Assembly: GCA_016271365.2 (NCBI GenBank) | Contig: CM028129.1 | Coordinates: forward strand, 432,518,501 to 432,582,500 | Length of the DNA stretch: 64,000 nt | DNA from: Neoceratodus forsteri | Lineage: Eukaryota; Chordata; Ceratodontiformes; Ceratodontidae | Direction of reading: 5' to 3' | Part shown: positions 44,977 through 54,745 of the stretch, in pieces | How the letters are laid out: every line of letters begins with the position of its first letter | Position numbering within the stretch: the first letter of the stretch is position 1 | Position numbers and translations under genes: made by a program | The notes under the pieces: model-generated | Seen by the model: only the letters and a program-made list of their open reading frames with translations | What the model was told of the DNA's origin: nothing | Database searches by the model: none

Positions 44977-46132
44977 ATTTTGTGATGCTGATCCTCTGAC
45001 TTTTCACACTAAGTGCCAGTTGCCAGTGTGTTTCCTTACTGATTCTACTAATAGTTCTAGTATCACAGTAAAACCAAAAAACAGGCACTCACCACCCAAT
45101 AATGACACCACAATTCTAAGATAAGGGCAAACTTGCAAACTCTTATGTAAAGTGACTAGATTTGTACAAAATCTAAAAGTTCTGCTGGCCAAAAAAATGT
45201 CTAATGCATTTCACATCTCACTGATGCTTTTTCAAAGGCTTCTATTATCAGAGAGAAAAGTAAAAGTAATAATGGAAAGCTTTGTCTTTTCCTGTTGAAC
45301 ACCTTTCAGATAGTTTTCAATCACATGGGTGCAGTGTGCATATTTTATGGAATACATACAAACAAAGGAGAGAAAAAAGTAAGTGCCTCAGCTGGGACTT
45401 GAACGCAGGCTGTCCGGAATACCGTTCTGGTTGCACAAACTAGTTGCACCACCAAGGCAACTGGAACCTAGGCTGTCCCAGAGCACACATTACTCTTTAT
45501 CCAGTGCACAACCTGGTGCTGCACAAATAATTACTTCATTTTTCAATCACATGGGTGCGGTGTGCATATTTTATGGAACACATACAAACAAAGGAAAGAA
45601 AAAAGTAAGTGTGTCAGCTGGGACTTGAACTCAGGCCACCCAAAATACCGTTCCAGTTGTGCTAACCAGCTGCGCCACCAAGGCAACTGGAACCTGAGCT
45701 GTCCCGGAGCACACATGTATGCACATCGCACCCATGTGATTGAAAAATGAAGTAATTATTTGTGCAGCACCAAGCTGTGCATTGGAGAAAGAGTAATGTG
45801 TGCTCTGGGACAGTCCAGGTTCCAGTTGCCTTGGTGGCATAGCTGGTTAGCGTGATCGGAACAGTATTCCAGCAGCCTGGGTTCAAGTCTCAGCTGAGGC
45901 ACTTAGTTCTTTCCCTCATTTGTTTGTATACCTTTCAGATAGTGCTCGATTTACCTTAATTGTAATTGATGGTTATATAATAGTTGTATTTATGTAATTA
46001 ATCTGTCCCCTTCATCCAAACTCCCAAACACCTCAGTCCATAAAATCCCACTCTACCATATCAAAAGCTTTTTCTTTGTCTAATAAAATAAATGCTATTG
46101 CATTACCTTGATCTTTTGCAGTTTCTTTTATA
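44977..46132 (-). pseudogene. L1-3 RT fragment, split by a tRNA-SINE multimer
   Basis: Minus-strand reading gives FILLDKEKAFDMVEWDFM near 46,050-46,115, SITIKVNRALSER near 45,940-45,980, and HKISLF just before the L1-2 junction at 44,976. These are consecutive L1 RT blocks leading to the FADD site. The other side of the junction (19,054-19,134) continues with NDIISR...IEEYSTLSG, the block after FADD. So L1-2 landed in the L1-3 catalytic site. Confidence 0.72.
45315..45929. mobile_element. Multimeric tRNA-SINE insertion (two minus units, one plus unit)
   Basis: A 14-bp duplication ACCTTTCAGATAGT (45,301-45,314 and 45,930-45,943) flanks the whole 615-bp segment. Inside are three tRNA-like heads. 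The plus unit has the A-box GTGGCATAGCTGGTTAGCG and the B-box GGGTTCAAGTC (45,833-45,890). Two minus units are near 45,385-45,470 and 45,615-45,690. CAATCACATGGGTGCGGTG (45,545) and its reverse complement (45,720-45,741) form an inverted pair around the second unit. One target duplication implies one integration event. Confidence 0.72.
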
Positions 46133-46136
46133 TGTA

Positions 46137-47311
46137 TGTAACCCCCTCCAAAAAAGGGGCTTACCTTTGGCTCTCTCCAGAGTACTGCTGTCCCCTTTCT
46201 TTATACCACTGCTTCACCCAGTACTGGTCCAGACTACAGCCGTGGGACCCAGGGCTAGACTGGACACTGTCATTTGTTCTGTGGACTTATTCAGCACTCT
46301 TTTCACAATGCCACCTCTCTTTCCTCAACTGGCCCCTGGATTGCCTTCAGGTTTGGGGATCTCACAGCAAGGAGGTTGTTCAGTTTCAAGCAGCTCTTAA
46401 AGCTGTGCAAAGTGCACAACCACTCCTCCTCTGGGAATACAAACTTTGGGGACACTCAACAGTGGTTTTCTGCCAACAATTCACCACCCTCCAGTCCCAA
46501 CAGATGACAGCAGGTATGGGGAGGTATTGATCCTGATGGCCAGAAGCCACATCAAGGGGCAGACACAAGTTACAGTAAAAGGTAAAGTGAAAGACTACAA
46601 AAGGAGCCATGTTTGTAGTTTCTCTAGTCCCAGGACTACTGAAAAGGGTGTCAGAGGACACACAACTTGGCTGAGAATCTTGGGTGTTCCTGTATTTAGT
46701 TTTCTAGAGCCAGCCAACCAGCAGCAGACTAGCTCAGGTTTCAGTACATTATGTCCCTGTGAAAGTGACATCAATTTGGAGGCTAGCTTAGCTCTGCAAA
46801 ACTACCAAATTTCAAGCTGGCTCAGGATTTGTATACATGCTTTTCCCCAGGAACTGACAGCCACTGAGAGCTAGGGGCTTAGCAAAATGAATAATGCATG
46901 AGATGCTAGTCATTGATTTGGGAAATGATCTCAGAACTGTTTCATTGTAGTTAGTCCATTCCATTCCCCATTCAGAGCTTGTTTCTGTCCTCCTAAATAT
47001 CCCTTGTGTTTAAATTGCAATTTATTATGTGTTGCGTATCGCTGTGCTTGAATGCATAGAGTATAAGTCGGGGTTGTGTATAATCCTAAAGGTTCCCTAT
47101 TACGAAGGTGGAGGTTGCATTTATTTCCTGTGGGATAGCACCCTGGCAGCCATCTGTCAAAAGGTTTCCCATAGTTGGAGGCACCATACCATTTTTGTAT
47201 TGCTTCCAATACCAACTGAACCTAGGCACCAGTCACCCGAAGGTCTTATAGACTGTGCCAGGTCTTATTGAGCCAGCATAATCTCACATTTTGCAGGTGG
47301 GGGTGGTTACA
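46137..47311. mobile_element. Solo LTR (1,175 bp) in L1-3
   Basis: It begins TGTAACCCCCTCC and ends GGGGGTGGTTACA, giving TG...CA ends and an imperfect terminal inverted repeat. A 4-bp duplication TGTA (46,133-46,136 and 47,312-47,315) flanks it. Removing it rejoins the L1-3 RT in frame (GNLH to IKETAKDQG). No coding capacity is recognised, and the ORFs inside do not resemble retroelement proteins. Four-bp duplications fit Gypsy or some endogenous retroviruses; family and orientation are open. Confidence 0.75.
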
Positions 47312-47315
47312 TGTA

Positions 47316-47735
47316 AGTTTCCTTATACTGACCCTGCTTGATCTTGCCGTGTTATTCTAATAAGATTGTTAGGCAATCTTAAGGCTAGTATTTTTGCCAA
47401 TATTTTATAATCTACATTTAATAATAAAATGGATCTGCAATTTTTAAACATTAGTAAGATCCTTTATTTGAGTTATGAATTAATGCCACTAGAGCCTGGC
47501 CAAAGAAAGGGGATAGTCTACCAACTGGAAATGCTTTTCTGTACACTTTTAACACTACTAGAACTACTTCATCCTTAGAATACTTGTACTATACATTACT
47601 AAGGTCAACATTAGGTAATTTGTCTATCATTTGAGTTATTTCTTTCTGTTTTATATCTTTTCTTCTTCCTTAATTTTTGTTAAAATAATGTCTACAAAAA
47701 TAATGTTCTCCCATCTGTCAGCTAGTGTAGGTCAA
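47316..47735 (-). pseudogene. L1-3 RT N-terminal block
   Basis: Minus-strand reading gives NVDYKILAKILALRLPNNLI and RQDQAGSV (47,330-47,430), then upstream SKDEVVLVVLK near 47,560. These are the L1 blocks LLNVDYKILAKIL and QDQAGF. The reading fades near 47,735 where a plus-strand hAT-like remnant begins. Confidence 0.75.
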
Positions 47736-47737
47736 GG

Positions 47738-48420
47738 TCAACAGATAAAAGAACAGCAGAAAAGGAGATTATCTGTGTCAAGTTATTAGAAAATGGAATT
47801 CCTGTTAAAATTTTTAAAAAGTAGACAAACTGAAATGTGCAGATGCAGATGGAATAGAAGCAGCAATAGAGGGAGCTTTCCAGTCCATTAATATTTCTCC
47901 CCAGCAATGGAAAAGGTACTGTGTTGTATATGGGAGTGTTCATCTCTTACAGGCTCAGTCCAAGAACACCGTAAACAGGTCATGCTTCATCTGATTGCTG
48001 TGCATTACTGTACCTCTCATCAACTGGAGTTGGCAGTTGCAGATGGTGTTACTGGATCTTAATTTGTTTAAATCATCAGTATTCTCAAACAAAAAGGCAG
48101 CATTTACAACACATCTCCCAAAAAGTTCGAAGAGTTCAAGCATGCTTCTGAGGCGTGTGGTTAGTCAGGAATTAACAAAATTTATCAGGCTGAAGAATCT
48201 AAATGGGTTGGTCATAAAAAGAAGCATGATCTTTAGGTTATTCAAAAGCAGTTTCTATCAGTTGTAACACTTAGAAAACATCAAGGAGAAGAAAAAACTT
48301 CAGCATGCTAATGACTGTCAGCTTTGAAGTCACGCATGCATTGATTCTGTTTATACTGCCAGATGGGGTACTGCTAAGCCTTTGCAGCACAATTTGAATT
48401 TAAAGTTGAGGTTCCTTATA
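47738..48420 (+). pseudogene. hAT-like transposase remnant (KIAA1586/ZNF862-like)
   Basis: Plus-strand fragments, in several frames, read KLLENGIPVKIFKK, KCADADGIEAAIEGAF, QLELAVADGVTGS, SPKKFEEF and ESKWVGHKKK. The order resembles the RNase H-like catalytic domain of hAT-derived proteins in the KIAA1586/ZNF862 group, where ADADG, H..EL and SPKK/W..H blocks follow one another. Stops are frequent and no start is visible. Family assignment is from memory of these patterns and is moderate. Confidence 0.5.
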
Positions 48421-48840
48421 AAAGACAAGACAAACTTAAAAAAATAAATGGGTTCTTATTTAGTGCATACTAAAAGGCTTTTTTTTTTTCCTTTTAAGAT
48501 CAGTTCTGACACAGTGGGGGGGAGGGATCACTTGTTTTAAAATGCTTCCTTGTACTGATGTGCTTCGAGGCAGGCACACCAAGTGTGGGCAACATGGAGA
48601 GGGAATATGTAGTGATGCACTTTTGTGTCATGCAGTCATGTTAGTGTTGGCACTTCATCCGCGATGTTGTGCTGGCATAACATTATGGGAGAACTCCTTG
48701 GCTGGCCAATCACATTGCAGGATTTTTTCTTGCCATTTTATCATTTACATTAACATAGCTTTTGAGGTTTTGTGTTTCATCCTTAACTAATGCCTAAACG
48801 TAGTGTTTTTTTCTTTTGCAAGGACTATAGAGGATAGTGT
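48421..48840. other. Unassigned stretch
   Basis: Apart from short T and G runs near 48,480 and 48,520, I see no repeat, palindrome or coding signal. Confidence 0.4.
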
Positions 48841-48985
48841 ATGAGCAGTCATACACAACAAGGCTGTTGTTCAGTCGAGAGGTTTCCATGGTAACAAGAA
48901 ACCTATAGAGCACAGTTCGAGAGGTCTCATTACCTCAGAAACCTCGAGATTAAAAAAAACAGCCTTGTTGTGTATGATTGCTCAT
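48841..48985. repeat. 145-bp imperfect palindrome (MITE or hairpin RNA candidate)
   Basis: ATGAGCAGTCATACACAACA at the left pairs with TGTTGTGTATGATTGCTCAT at the right, with one mismatch. Inner segments (GTCGAGAGGTTTC and GAAACCTCGAGAT) also pair, so the arm is about 60 bases with a loop near 48,913. It is the first of three hairpins in 560 bases. Confidence 0.8.
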
Positions 48986-49143
48986 CTGCTGTCTTTTACA
49001 GCATTGGGGACAACCATAAATTCATGACTGTGCCCTTACTGTTCATTTTTTTTCAGCGTTGCTCTCTTCCAGGGCCAGCTATCACCACCACGGATATTTC
49101 GTGAAGACCAGAGGTTTACAAAACACACATGTGTGAAGACGTT

Positions 49144-49226
49144 CCATATTGTTGTGCTGCAGTAGCTACAAATTTAGTGAAGTACAGCAAACAAAATGAC
49201 ATAGCTACTGCAGCACAACAACATTG
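49144..49226. repeat. 83-bp hairpin with a 24-base stem
   Basis: ATTGTTGTGCTGCAGTAGCT (49,148-49,167) pairs with AGCTACTGCAGCACAACAAC (49,203-49,222), leaving a loop of 35 bases. Nineteen consecutive bases pair perfectly, which is pre-miRNA-like in size. A smaller hairpin (TTGTTCTCGGTA...TACCTAGAACAA, 49,224-49,255) follows immediately. Confidence 0.8.
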
Positions 49227-49320
49227 TTCTCGGTATGGATTTCTACCTAGAACAATATTTTACTATACACTATAAATATATAGTGAATAGCTGACCCTTG
49301 TTCTGTAAGGATTTCCATCT

Positions 49321-49398
49321 CGGCTGAAATGTTATTGTACCACAGTTTAAAGATCATGGAATATCATTATACCCTTCTGTGGTACAACATTCCAGCTG
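49321..49398. repeat. 78-bp hairpin
   Basis: GCTGAAATGTTATTGTACCA (left, from 49,323) pairs with TGGTACAACATTCCAGC (right, 49,380-49,396), with one mismatch and a 3-base bulge. The loop is about 31 bases. It has the same general build as the hairpin at 49,144. Confidence 0.75.
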
Positions 49399-49574
49399 GT
49401 GGTAACAGGTGCTTTACACTATGCTGCCATGCACGCAACAATCATTTCAGGTTCTTATTCGAAACTGATGGAGCTTTCACTACTGCTGCGGACCACTGCA
49501 AGACCATATTCACTTAAGAAAAAGTAAAAATAAAGCTGTTTGAGCTGACCCAATGATGTGGAAGGCTGAGGCGC

Positions 49575-49965
49575 TAGCACCTTACCTCCAGCCATGCTAG
49601 CGACCTGGGTTCAGGGATGGACCAGGGTCACTAGGGAGCCAGCCAGGTGAGGGAGGTTTGAGAATCCCAGGATGTCTCTCCACTCTTGAGGAGGAGGGAC
49701 TCTGAGTCCTGTGGCTTGTCTGCCACCTTGTGAGGCTGGGTGGCAGCACCAGTGGGGCCAGCAGATGTGGGGGGACAGGCACTGATGCAGCACACATGTG
49801 CATCAATATGCATGCACATACATGTGTCACTCCCAGATATCCTAGGGGAGAAAAAGGAGGAAAAGGCCTCAGCTTACTCGGCATCCCCAGCAGGTGCCGT
49901 ACAACCCTACGTGACTGGCCAGCCACTGACACAGCTCTGTGTAAGTGGTAGTTAACCCATAAGTC
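49575..49965 (+). mobile_element. SINE-C copy 3, diverged
   Basis: The head GGAAGGCTGAGGCGCTAGCA with GACCTGGGTTCAGGGATG aligns with the tRNA-like heads of copies 1 and 2. The GC-rich body and a downstream GGAGAAAAAGGAGG match only loosely. No clear A-rich tail or target duplication is seen. The right border is uncertain. Confidence 0.5.
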
Positions 49966-50099
49966 CATGAGACAAGTCAGTGGGTGACTGTGTAGAACAT
50001 CAGACCATGGATTTTAGCATAGTGCAAAGCTATGACTACAGCATAAGTAACGCTATACTGTAGCTGTGCTACATTACTTTCATCATGTGCTTCCTGTTG

Positions 50100-50200
50100 A
50101 TTTCTATTTTGCTAGTTTATTTGAGTACCCCCCTGTTTTTTAACATGGGGTGTGGGAGGTACAAAGACCCCCAACTCAAATAAACTAATGCAAAAACTAC
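50100..50200. mobile_element. Small MITE, internal-deletion relative of 50,240-50,985
   Basis: GCTAGTTTATTTGAGT at the left and ACTCAAATAAACTAATGC at the right are inverted repeats enclosing about 65 bases. The same terminal sequence begins the larger element that follows. About 25 bases before each left terminus (TGTTGATTTCTATTTTG and TGTTGATTTCTGTTTTG) are also alike, so the true terminus may start there. Confidence 0.65.
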
Positions 50201-50239
50201 CGGCTACTCTGCTTTTATTGTGTACTTCTGTTGATTTCT

Positions 50240-50985
50240 GTTTTGTCAGTTTATTTGAGTTGGGGGGGGCTGGGCCCCACACCCCACTTCTTTTTTTTTG
50301 CTTTATTTCTTTATGCTTTCCATACCCTCAGCTGGACACTCCTTTGGGCTGCCTATGACTTCCCCAGCCCACCAGATGCTCCCATCATCATGCTCACCAA
50401 CCCCCAGTACTGTGGTTACAGTTGACCCGACGTATCCCTTCACAGGGGGACCCCCCCGGGTGGGTATCAGGAGGGGAGATTTTGCCCAGAGGCATTCCTT
50501 TGACACCAGATGTACACAGCAGGGGATCAGCTTAGACACTTTTGGGCTACGTGGTGAGTGGGGGGACTGGTCACTGTCATCCAGTCTGCCGAGCAGGTAT
50601 TTTCCTTTTTCTTCCCCAACCCATCCACCTCCCACATATGGTCCGGTTGTGGAAGCATCCTGGGAGCAGGGGCATTTGGCAGCATGTCAAGGCCACACAC
50701 CACCAAGAACGCTGACTGCAATCCACCACCAGGAACTGCTCTAACAGCTGGCTGGTACCAACCCACCCACCCACCCTTGAGAGGGAAGCATCCATACAAT
50801 GCTCTAAACTTCCTTCCTGCCGGTCTTCCCTCCTGACAACCTGGCTTGCGGTGAGAACCCAGGTCGCCAGCATGCCTAGTGAACACCCATCACTCAGCGC
50901 CAAACAGCCAGATACCCCCCATTTTGTTAACAATAGGGGTGTGCAGGGTGAAGCCCCCTAACTCAAATAAATTAATAGAAAAAAA
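50240..50985. mobile_element. 746-bp MITE or fold-back element with shared termini
   Basis: The left end GTCAGTTTATTTGAGTTGGG and the right end CCCCCTAACTCAAATAAATT are inverted. GGCCCCACACC and GGTGTGCAGGGTGAAGCC continue the pairing loosely. The ORFs in the interior are not similar to known transposases, so I treat it as non-autonomous. Compare the 100-bp relative directly upstream. Confidence 0.6.
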
Positions 50986-51224
50986 AACTTACAGGCCCAC
51001 ATTGCATGGAGCATGCCATAAGTGGGCAAGTAGCATAACATGATCTGACGTTCTACACAATCATCAGTCAGTGACAGGGCTGGAGGGATGCCACCAGAAC
51101 AGGGGATGCAGGCAGAGAAACAAACAAATAAAAAAAAGATTGTTTTAAAAAAAGCTCTTTGAACCTGTATTTTGGGAGCCTTGTCACAAAAGTCCAAAAA
51201 GATTTAGCACACTAGAGGGAGTTG

Positions 51225-52345
51225 CCAGTGTCGGTTGGAGGCCAGATCGAGTCCATTAGGATGAATATCCTACCCAGATTTTTGTTTCTGTATGCTTTGC
51301 TGCCAGTACAAATATCATCTAAGACATGGAAAAAATATATTATTTCTAGTTTCATATGGGTTCCAAGAAACTGAGAATAAAGTGGTGAATAATGATCTCT
51401 CAAAAGGGGAAAGGCAGCCTTCGGGATTCCAGATTTAAGGGGGCACTACCAGGCAGACCAATTGCAAACCATTCTTCAGTATGAACAAGGCTCAGATGCC
51501 CCAGACTGGTTAATTTTTGAACAATCCTCTGTTACACTATTCCACATAGCAGATCTCCCACTTATAAAATGTGATCCCGACCTGATAATGAGCATTAAGA
51601 ATACTTGGGAAAGGCTAATAGCTAAGATGTGGTTCCAATTGATGAAGCAGTGGAAATTATCAAATGGCTATGGTTCACTCACCACCATAAGAGTTTGTGG
51701 TGACTTTCTCCCTGTTAAGATAGGCAGGGTATTTAGCTGCTGGAGGAACTCAGTGCTGCAAAGAATAGGACAATTATTGACAATGGGGAGGTTTAATCAT
51801 CCACACAGTTGCAGAGGGGGTTTGGTCATCCCACCTCAGACATGTGTAGGTATTTTCAAATCCGACACTTTTTGAAATCAGGAATTTGACTTAACAGGTT
51901 CCAAACCAAAGGGAACAAAAGGAGCATGCTCATCGAGGCAGTAGTGGATCAGTCCAAACAAATCTCTAAATCAAGGAATTAGACAGTTGGATAGAGACCA
52001 TCTACTGATGGCCAGAGGCAAATGGACAGAGGAAATGAGCTGCACTTCAACCAATAGACCGGAAAGACATTTGGTTTCCAAGTGAACAAAACATCTGCTT
52101 CTCCAAATTGGCAAGAGTTGGGTGGAAAGTGTTAAGAAGATTCTTCAGGACACCAGTAATTACTAAACATTTTGGCGACAACTTCTCCAGCTTATTTTGG
52201 AGGGAATGTGGTATTTAGGGGTGGGTCACTAATGGCAATCACATTAAAACAATGGAATCCATTACATCCCTTTTATGGCACCAGCAAGAAAAGGCAGATG
52301 CCACACTTAGATTATGTCAAGGAACAAACAGGCACTACAATTCTA
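51225..52345 (+). pseudogene. L1-4 ORF2 C-terminal fragment
   Basis: The only clear plus-strand L1 in the window. It reads ESIRMNILPRFLFLYALLPV, then ISSFIWVPRN, then FGIPDLRGHYQADQL at 51,240-51,470. An open 138-codon frame (51,462-51,875) has SIKNTWERL. Near 52,110-52,200 a frame gives RRFFRTPV and FWRECGI, the L1 C-terminal Cys region. The catalytic core is absent; the copy is 5' truncated and frameshifted. Confidence 0.75.
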
Positions 52346-52629
52346 CATATGCTGGTAGCAGACCCCTAAGGAAATAAGGTTATGGGGTACTACAGAGTAC
52401 ACTAATGTAAGCCAGGGAGCACACAAATTAATGGTGTAGCTTTCTCAAGAAAGAGTAGAAGGTATTCTCTGTATTAAGATCAAATGCAATCCCAAACTGT
52501 GTAACTAATCTTAGGCAGCACATACAGTAGAATCAGATGACACAAAGTTTCCCCTAATTAATTGCTGAAGTTGATACTGACAAGAAAATAACAACCTTAT
52601 TTATTTCATCTTTTATATTTTTGTTTATA

Positions 52630-53298
52630 CAGTACATGGCGCTTATAACGGACTCAATTGTCATGTGACGATTTATCCATTATAGGCAGTAAACCGTGAA
52701 TAACCCAACAACCATGAATCAGCAGACTACATACAAGCAGCAATAACCAATAAGCAAAGTATGCATAACCAGACCTGTAAGGAGGAAAAATGATTAAAAT
52801 GCCTTGCAGGCTAAGTGATTACAGCCCCTCTGGTGAAGAGGTTATGTTGGTTGTGTGCAGAACAGTGCATTAAAATGCAGCTTTTATTACATTAATTTTA
52901 AAAATATTCAGACTTGCATACAGCTGTTGCAGGACTCTGGGGGTGGTGTTACCATTCTTGATCACGCCTGGCTTTTTGATAAATAATCTGTGATCTTTGT
53001 CTGCACCATGGGTCTTTCTCCATACTTTCCCCAGTGTTTCAATGTTCTGGACAGCATACCGCAGTCCAGCTCGATGTCGCTTCTCTGCTCCATGGTTCAT
53101 TGCAGGGTTATCAAGGTAGCATGGATATCACCCACAGACATTGTGACTTTCTCCCCCTTCATCCTCTGCTGGCTCTTCTGTTGTCTCCTCATCTGGCACA
53201 TCTCTTAGTCCGTGTATTGTCTCCTTGATATCGTCCACTTCCACTTGTGGGTCTTCATCACCCCCAAGCCGGTAGAAGTCAAACTCTTCCTAGGTGAG
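52630..53298 (-). mobile_element. pogo/Tigger-like DNA transposon 3' end
   Basis: The terminal sequence CAGTACATGGCGCTTATAAC starts at 52,630 after TA, the target duplication used by pogo elements. It matches the left terminus of the element at 58,161. The minus strand encodes the transposase C-terminus (52,962-53,298): acidic EEFDFYRLGGDEDPQVEVDD, MEQRSDIELDCGMLSRTLKH then W, and the end QTKITDYLSKSQA followed by a stop. QTKITDYL fits a PCNA-binding PIP box, known for Drosophila pogo transposase. The DDE core and the other terminus are missing. Confidence 0.72.
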
Positions 53299-53339
53299 AC
53301 CAGGTGGAGCAGTGTCCCCTCCACCACCACCCACAACCT

Positions 53340-53780
53340 GGCTATATAGAGATATTAAAGGCTTCTTTACATGCAGAAACTGTGTACACTGTAAAAATGG
53401 AATAAAAACAAAGTTTCTACATAGCACATGTAGAGACAAGAAATGTGAAATTGAAAGTTTATGTGGTCTACTGTGTGGTGTGCCCTGCTCCCTATATTAT
53501 ATTGGTCAGACCACAAGGGCATTGAAATTACGGATAACAGAATATAAAAGTAATATAAGGAGAGAAGATGAGAAATCACCATTAGCACATCATTTCAAAG
53601 AACATAAACGCCAGATCTTGATATTAAAGTTTTTGGGACTAGAGAGGGTAAAAGAATTACCAAGAGGAGGAAACAGAGACATGATGCTTCTAATGAGAGA
53701 GGCATGGTGGATTTATACTTTACAGACCTATAAGAGATGATATGGCTTGAATGAAAATTTAATATGGACCACCTTTAAAT
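53340..53780 (+). pseudogene. Penelope-like GIY-YIG endonuclease domain
   Basis: The frame encodes the Cys-rich linker FFTCRNCVHCKNGIKTKFLH, then the GIY-YIG core LYYIGQTTRALKLRITEYK, SPLAHHFKEH, RGGNRDMMLLMREAWWIYTL and the usual end YGLNENLIWTTF. This domain follows the RT in Penelope-like elements and cuts the target. The RT itself is absent (5' truncation), and the first GIY residues are replaced. The domain is otherwise continuous from 53,340 to about 53,780 with one frame change near the end. Confidence 0.85.
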
Positions 53781-53911
53781 GAAGGGACTGAAAGAATGTT
53801 GATTTCAAGTGTTCAAACTGGTGAACATTTAGCTAAAGAAGTGAAAAAAAATGAGAATACAGAAAATTCAGTATTTTGACCCTGAGCACCTTAATTTGAC
53901 CTCTTACCAAG

Positions 53912-54251
53912 CCCCTGGAATTCTGCGATTCTGCGGTTGCAGAATTTTCTGCAGAATTTGCATCATACCGCAGAATTCTCATAGTGCCACAGAATTCATT
54001 GTTTTTGGTAAATTTTCATTCAAATATACAGTTTTTCCATAGTGCCAGGCTCCCCTACCTATCTTATTTATCCTGAAGCCCCTCCTCTATGCTTTGCATG
54101 TGATGTCATCAATGACATCACATCATATTTTAGCCAATGGCAGGGCTGCATTTTGTCACAGCAATGAATAAATCATGCCACAGAAATCAGTATATGCTGC
54201 AGCAGAAGCCTACGTGCCCTGCCGCAGAAATCAGTAAATGCCCTGCCTCGT
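53912..54251. repeat. 340-bp insertion rich in GCAGAATTC-like motifs
   Basis: TACCAAG occurs on both sides (53,905-53,911 and 54,252-54,258), a 7-bp duplication, or 8 bp with one mismatch as expected for a hAT element. Inside, CTGCAGAATTT, CGCAGAATTCT, CACAGAATTCA and CGCAGAAATCA recur. No terminal inverted repeat is clear. It splits the first 3' repeat unit of the Penelope element. Confidence 0.5.
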
Positions 54252-54745
54252 ACCAAGAATCACATGATTTATCTGAATGTAATGTTAGACATTTCCAAAA
54301 GGAAATATGGTAAATGAGTTAACAAAATATAGTAATTTAATTCACCCTGAGCATTTTGATATGGCCTATGGTAAAAAATACATATGAGGCATATGAATGC
54401 GTGAAAATATAAGGCATGCATAAGAATGTTGACTTGAAATGGTTAAATTGGCAGACAATACAAACTACCCAACAGATTATATATATGGGATAATTTTAGC
54501 TTTGAAGAATGAAAATATACACCGAATAAAATATTGTGGCCCTGATCATCTTAATTTGACCTCTGCATAGGAAATTCACATGGTCTATTGAAATTTATAT
54601 GTTAGATATTTCTAGTAAGAAACATGATAAATGAGTTTTAAAAATATAGCATTTTTGTTGGCCTTGAGCATTTAAATATGACCTCCAGTTAGAAAACATA
54701 TTTGAGGCATATAAATGCATGAAATTATATTGCATGTGGAACAAA

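Larger units (their letters stand above)
53299..54745 (+). mobile_element. Penelope-like element 3' end (GIY-YIG) with 3' repeats
   Basis: The coding end (53,340-53,780) is followed by about 960 bases of AT-rich 3' sequence. Four copies of a CCCTGAGCA(C/T)(C/T)TTAAT(A/T)TGACCTC-like motif lie near 53,879, 54,343, 54,539 and 54,661, showing tandem duplication of units of roughly 300 bases. One unit is lengthened by a 340-bp insertion. Penelope elements are often arranged as tandem or partial-tandem copies. Confidence 0.75.

Noticed and set aside
45383..45886. Similar ORFs on both strands around 45.4-45.9 kb
   Set aside because: They mirror each other because the region is an inverted multimer of a tRNA-SINE.
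45833..45905. Functional tRNA gene
   Set aside because: A and B boxes are present, but the anticodon arm is poorly formed and the unit belongs to a SINE multimer.
46108..46874. 140-codon ORFs as an accessory gene
   Set aside because: They lie within a solo LTR and overlap other frames; no domain is recognisable.
50298..50933. Cluster of overlapping ORFs over 100 codons on both strands
   Set aside because: GC-rich MITE interior; frames overlap extensively with no motif.
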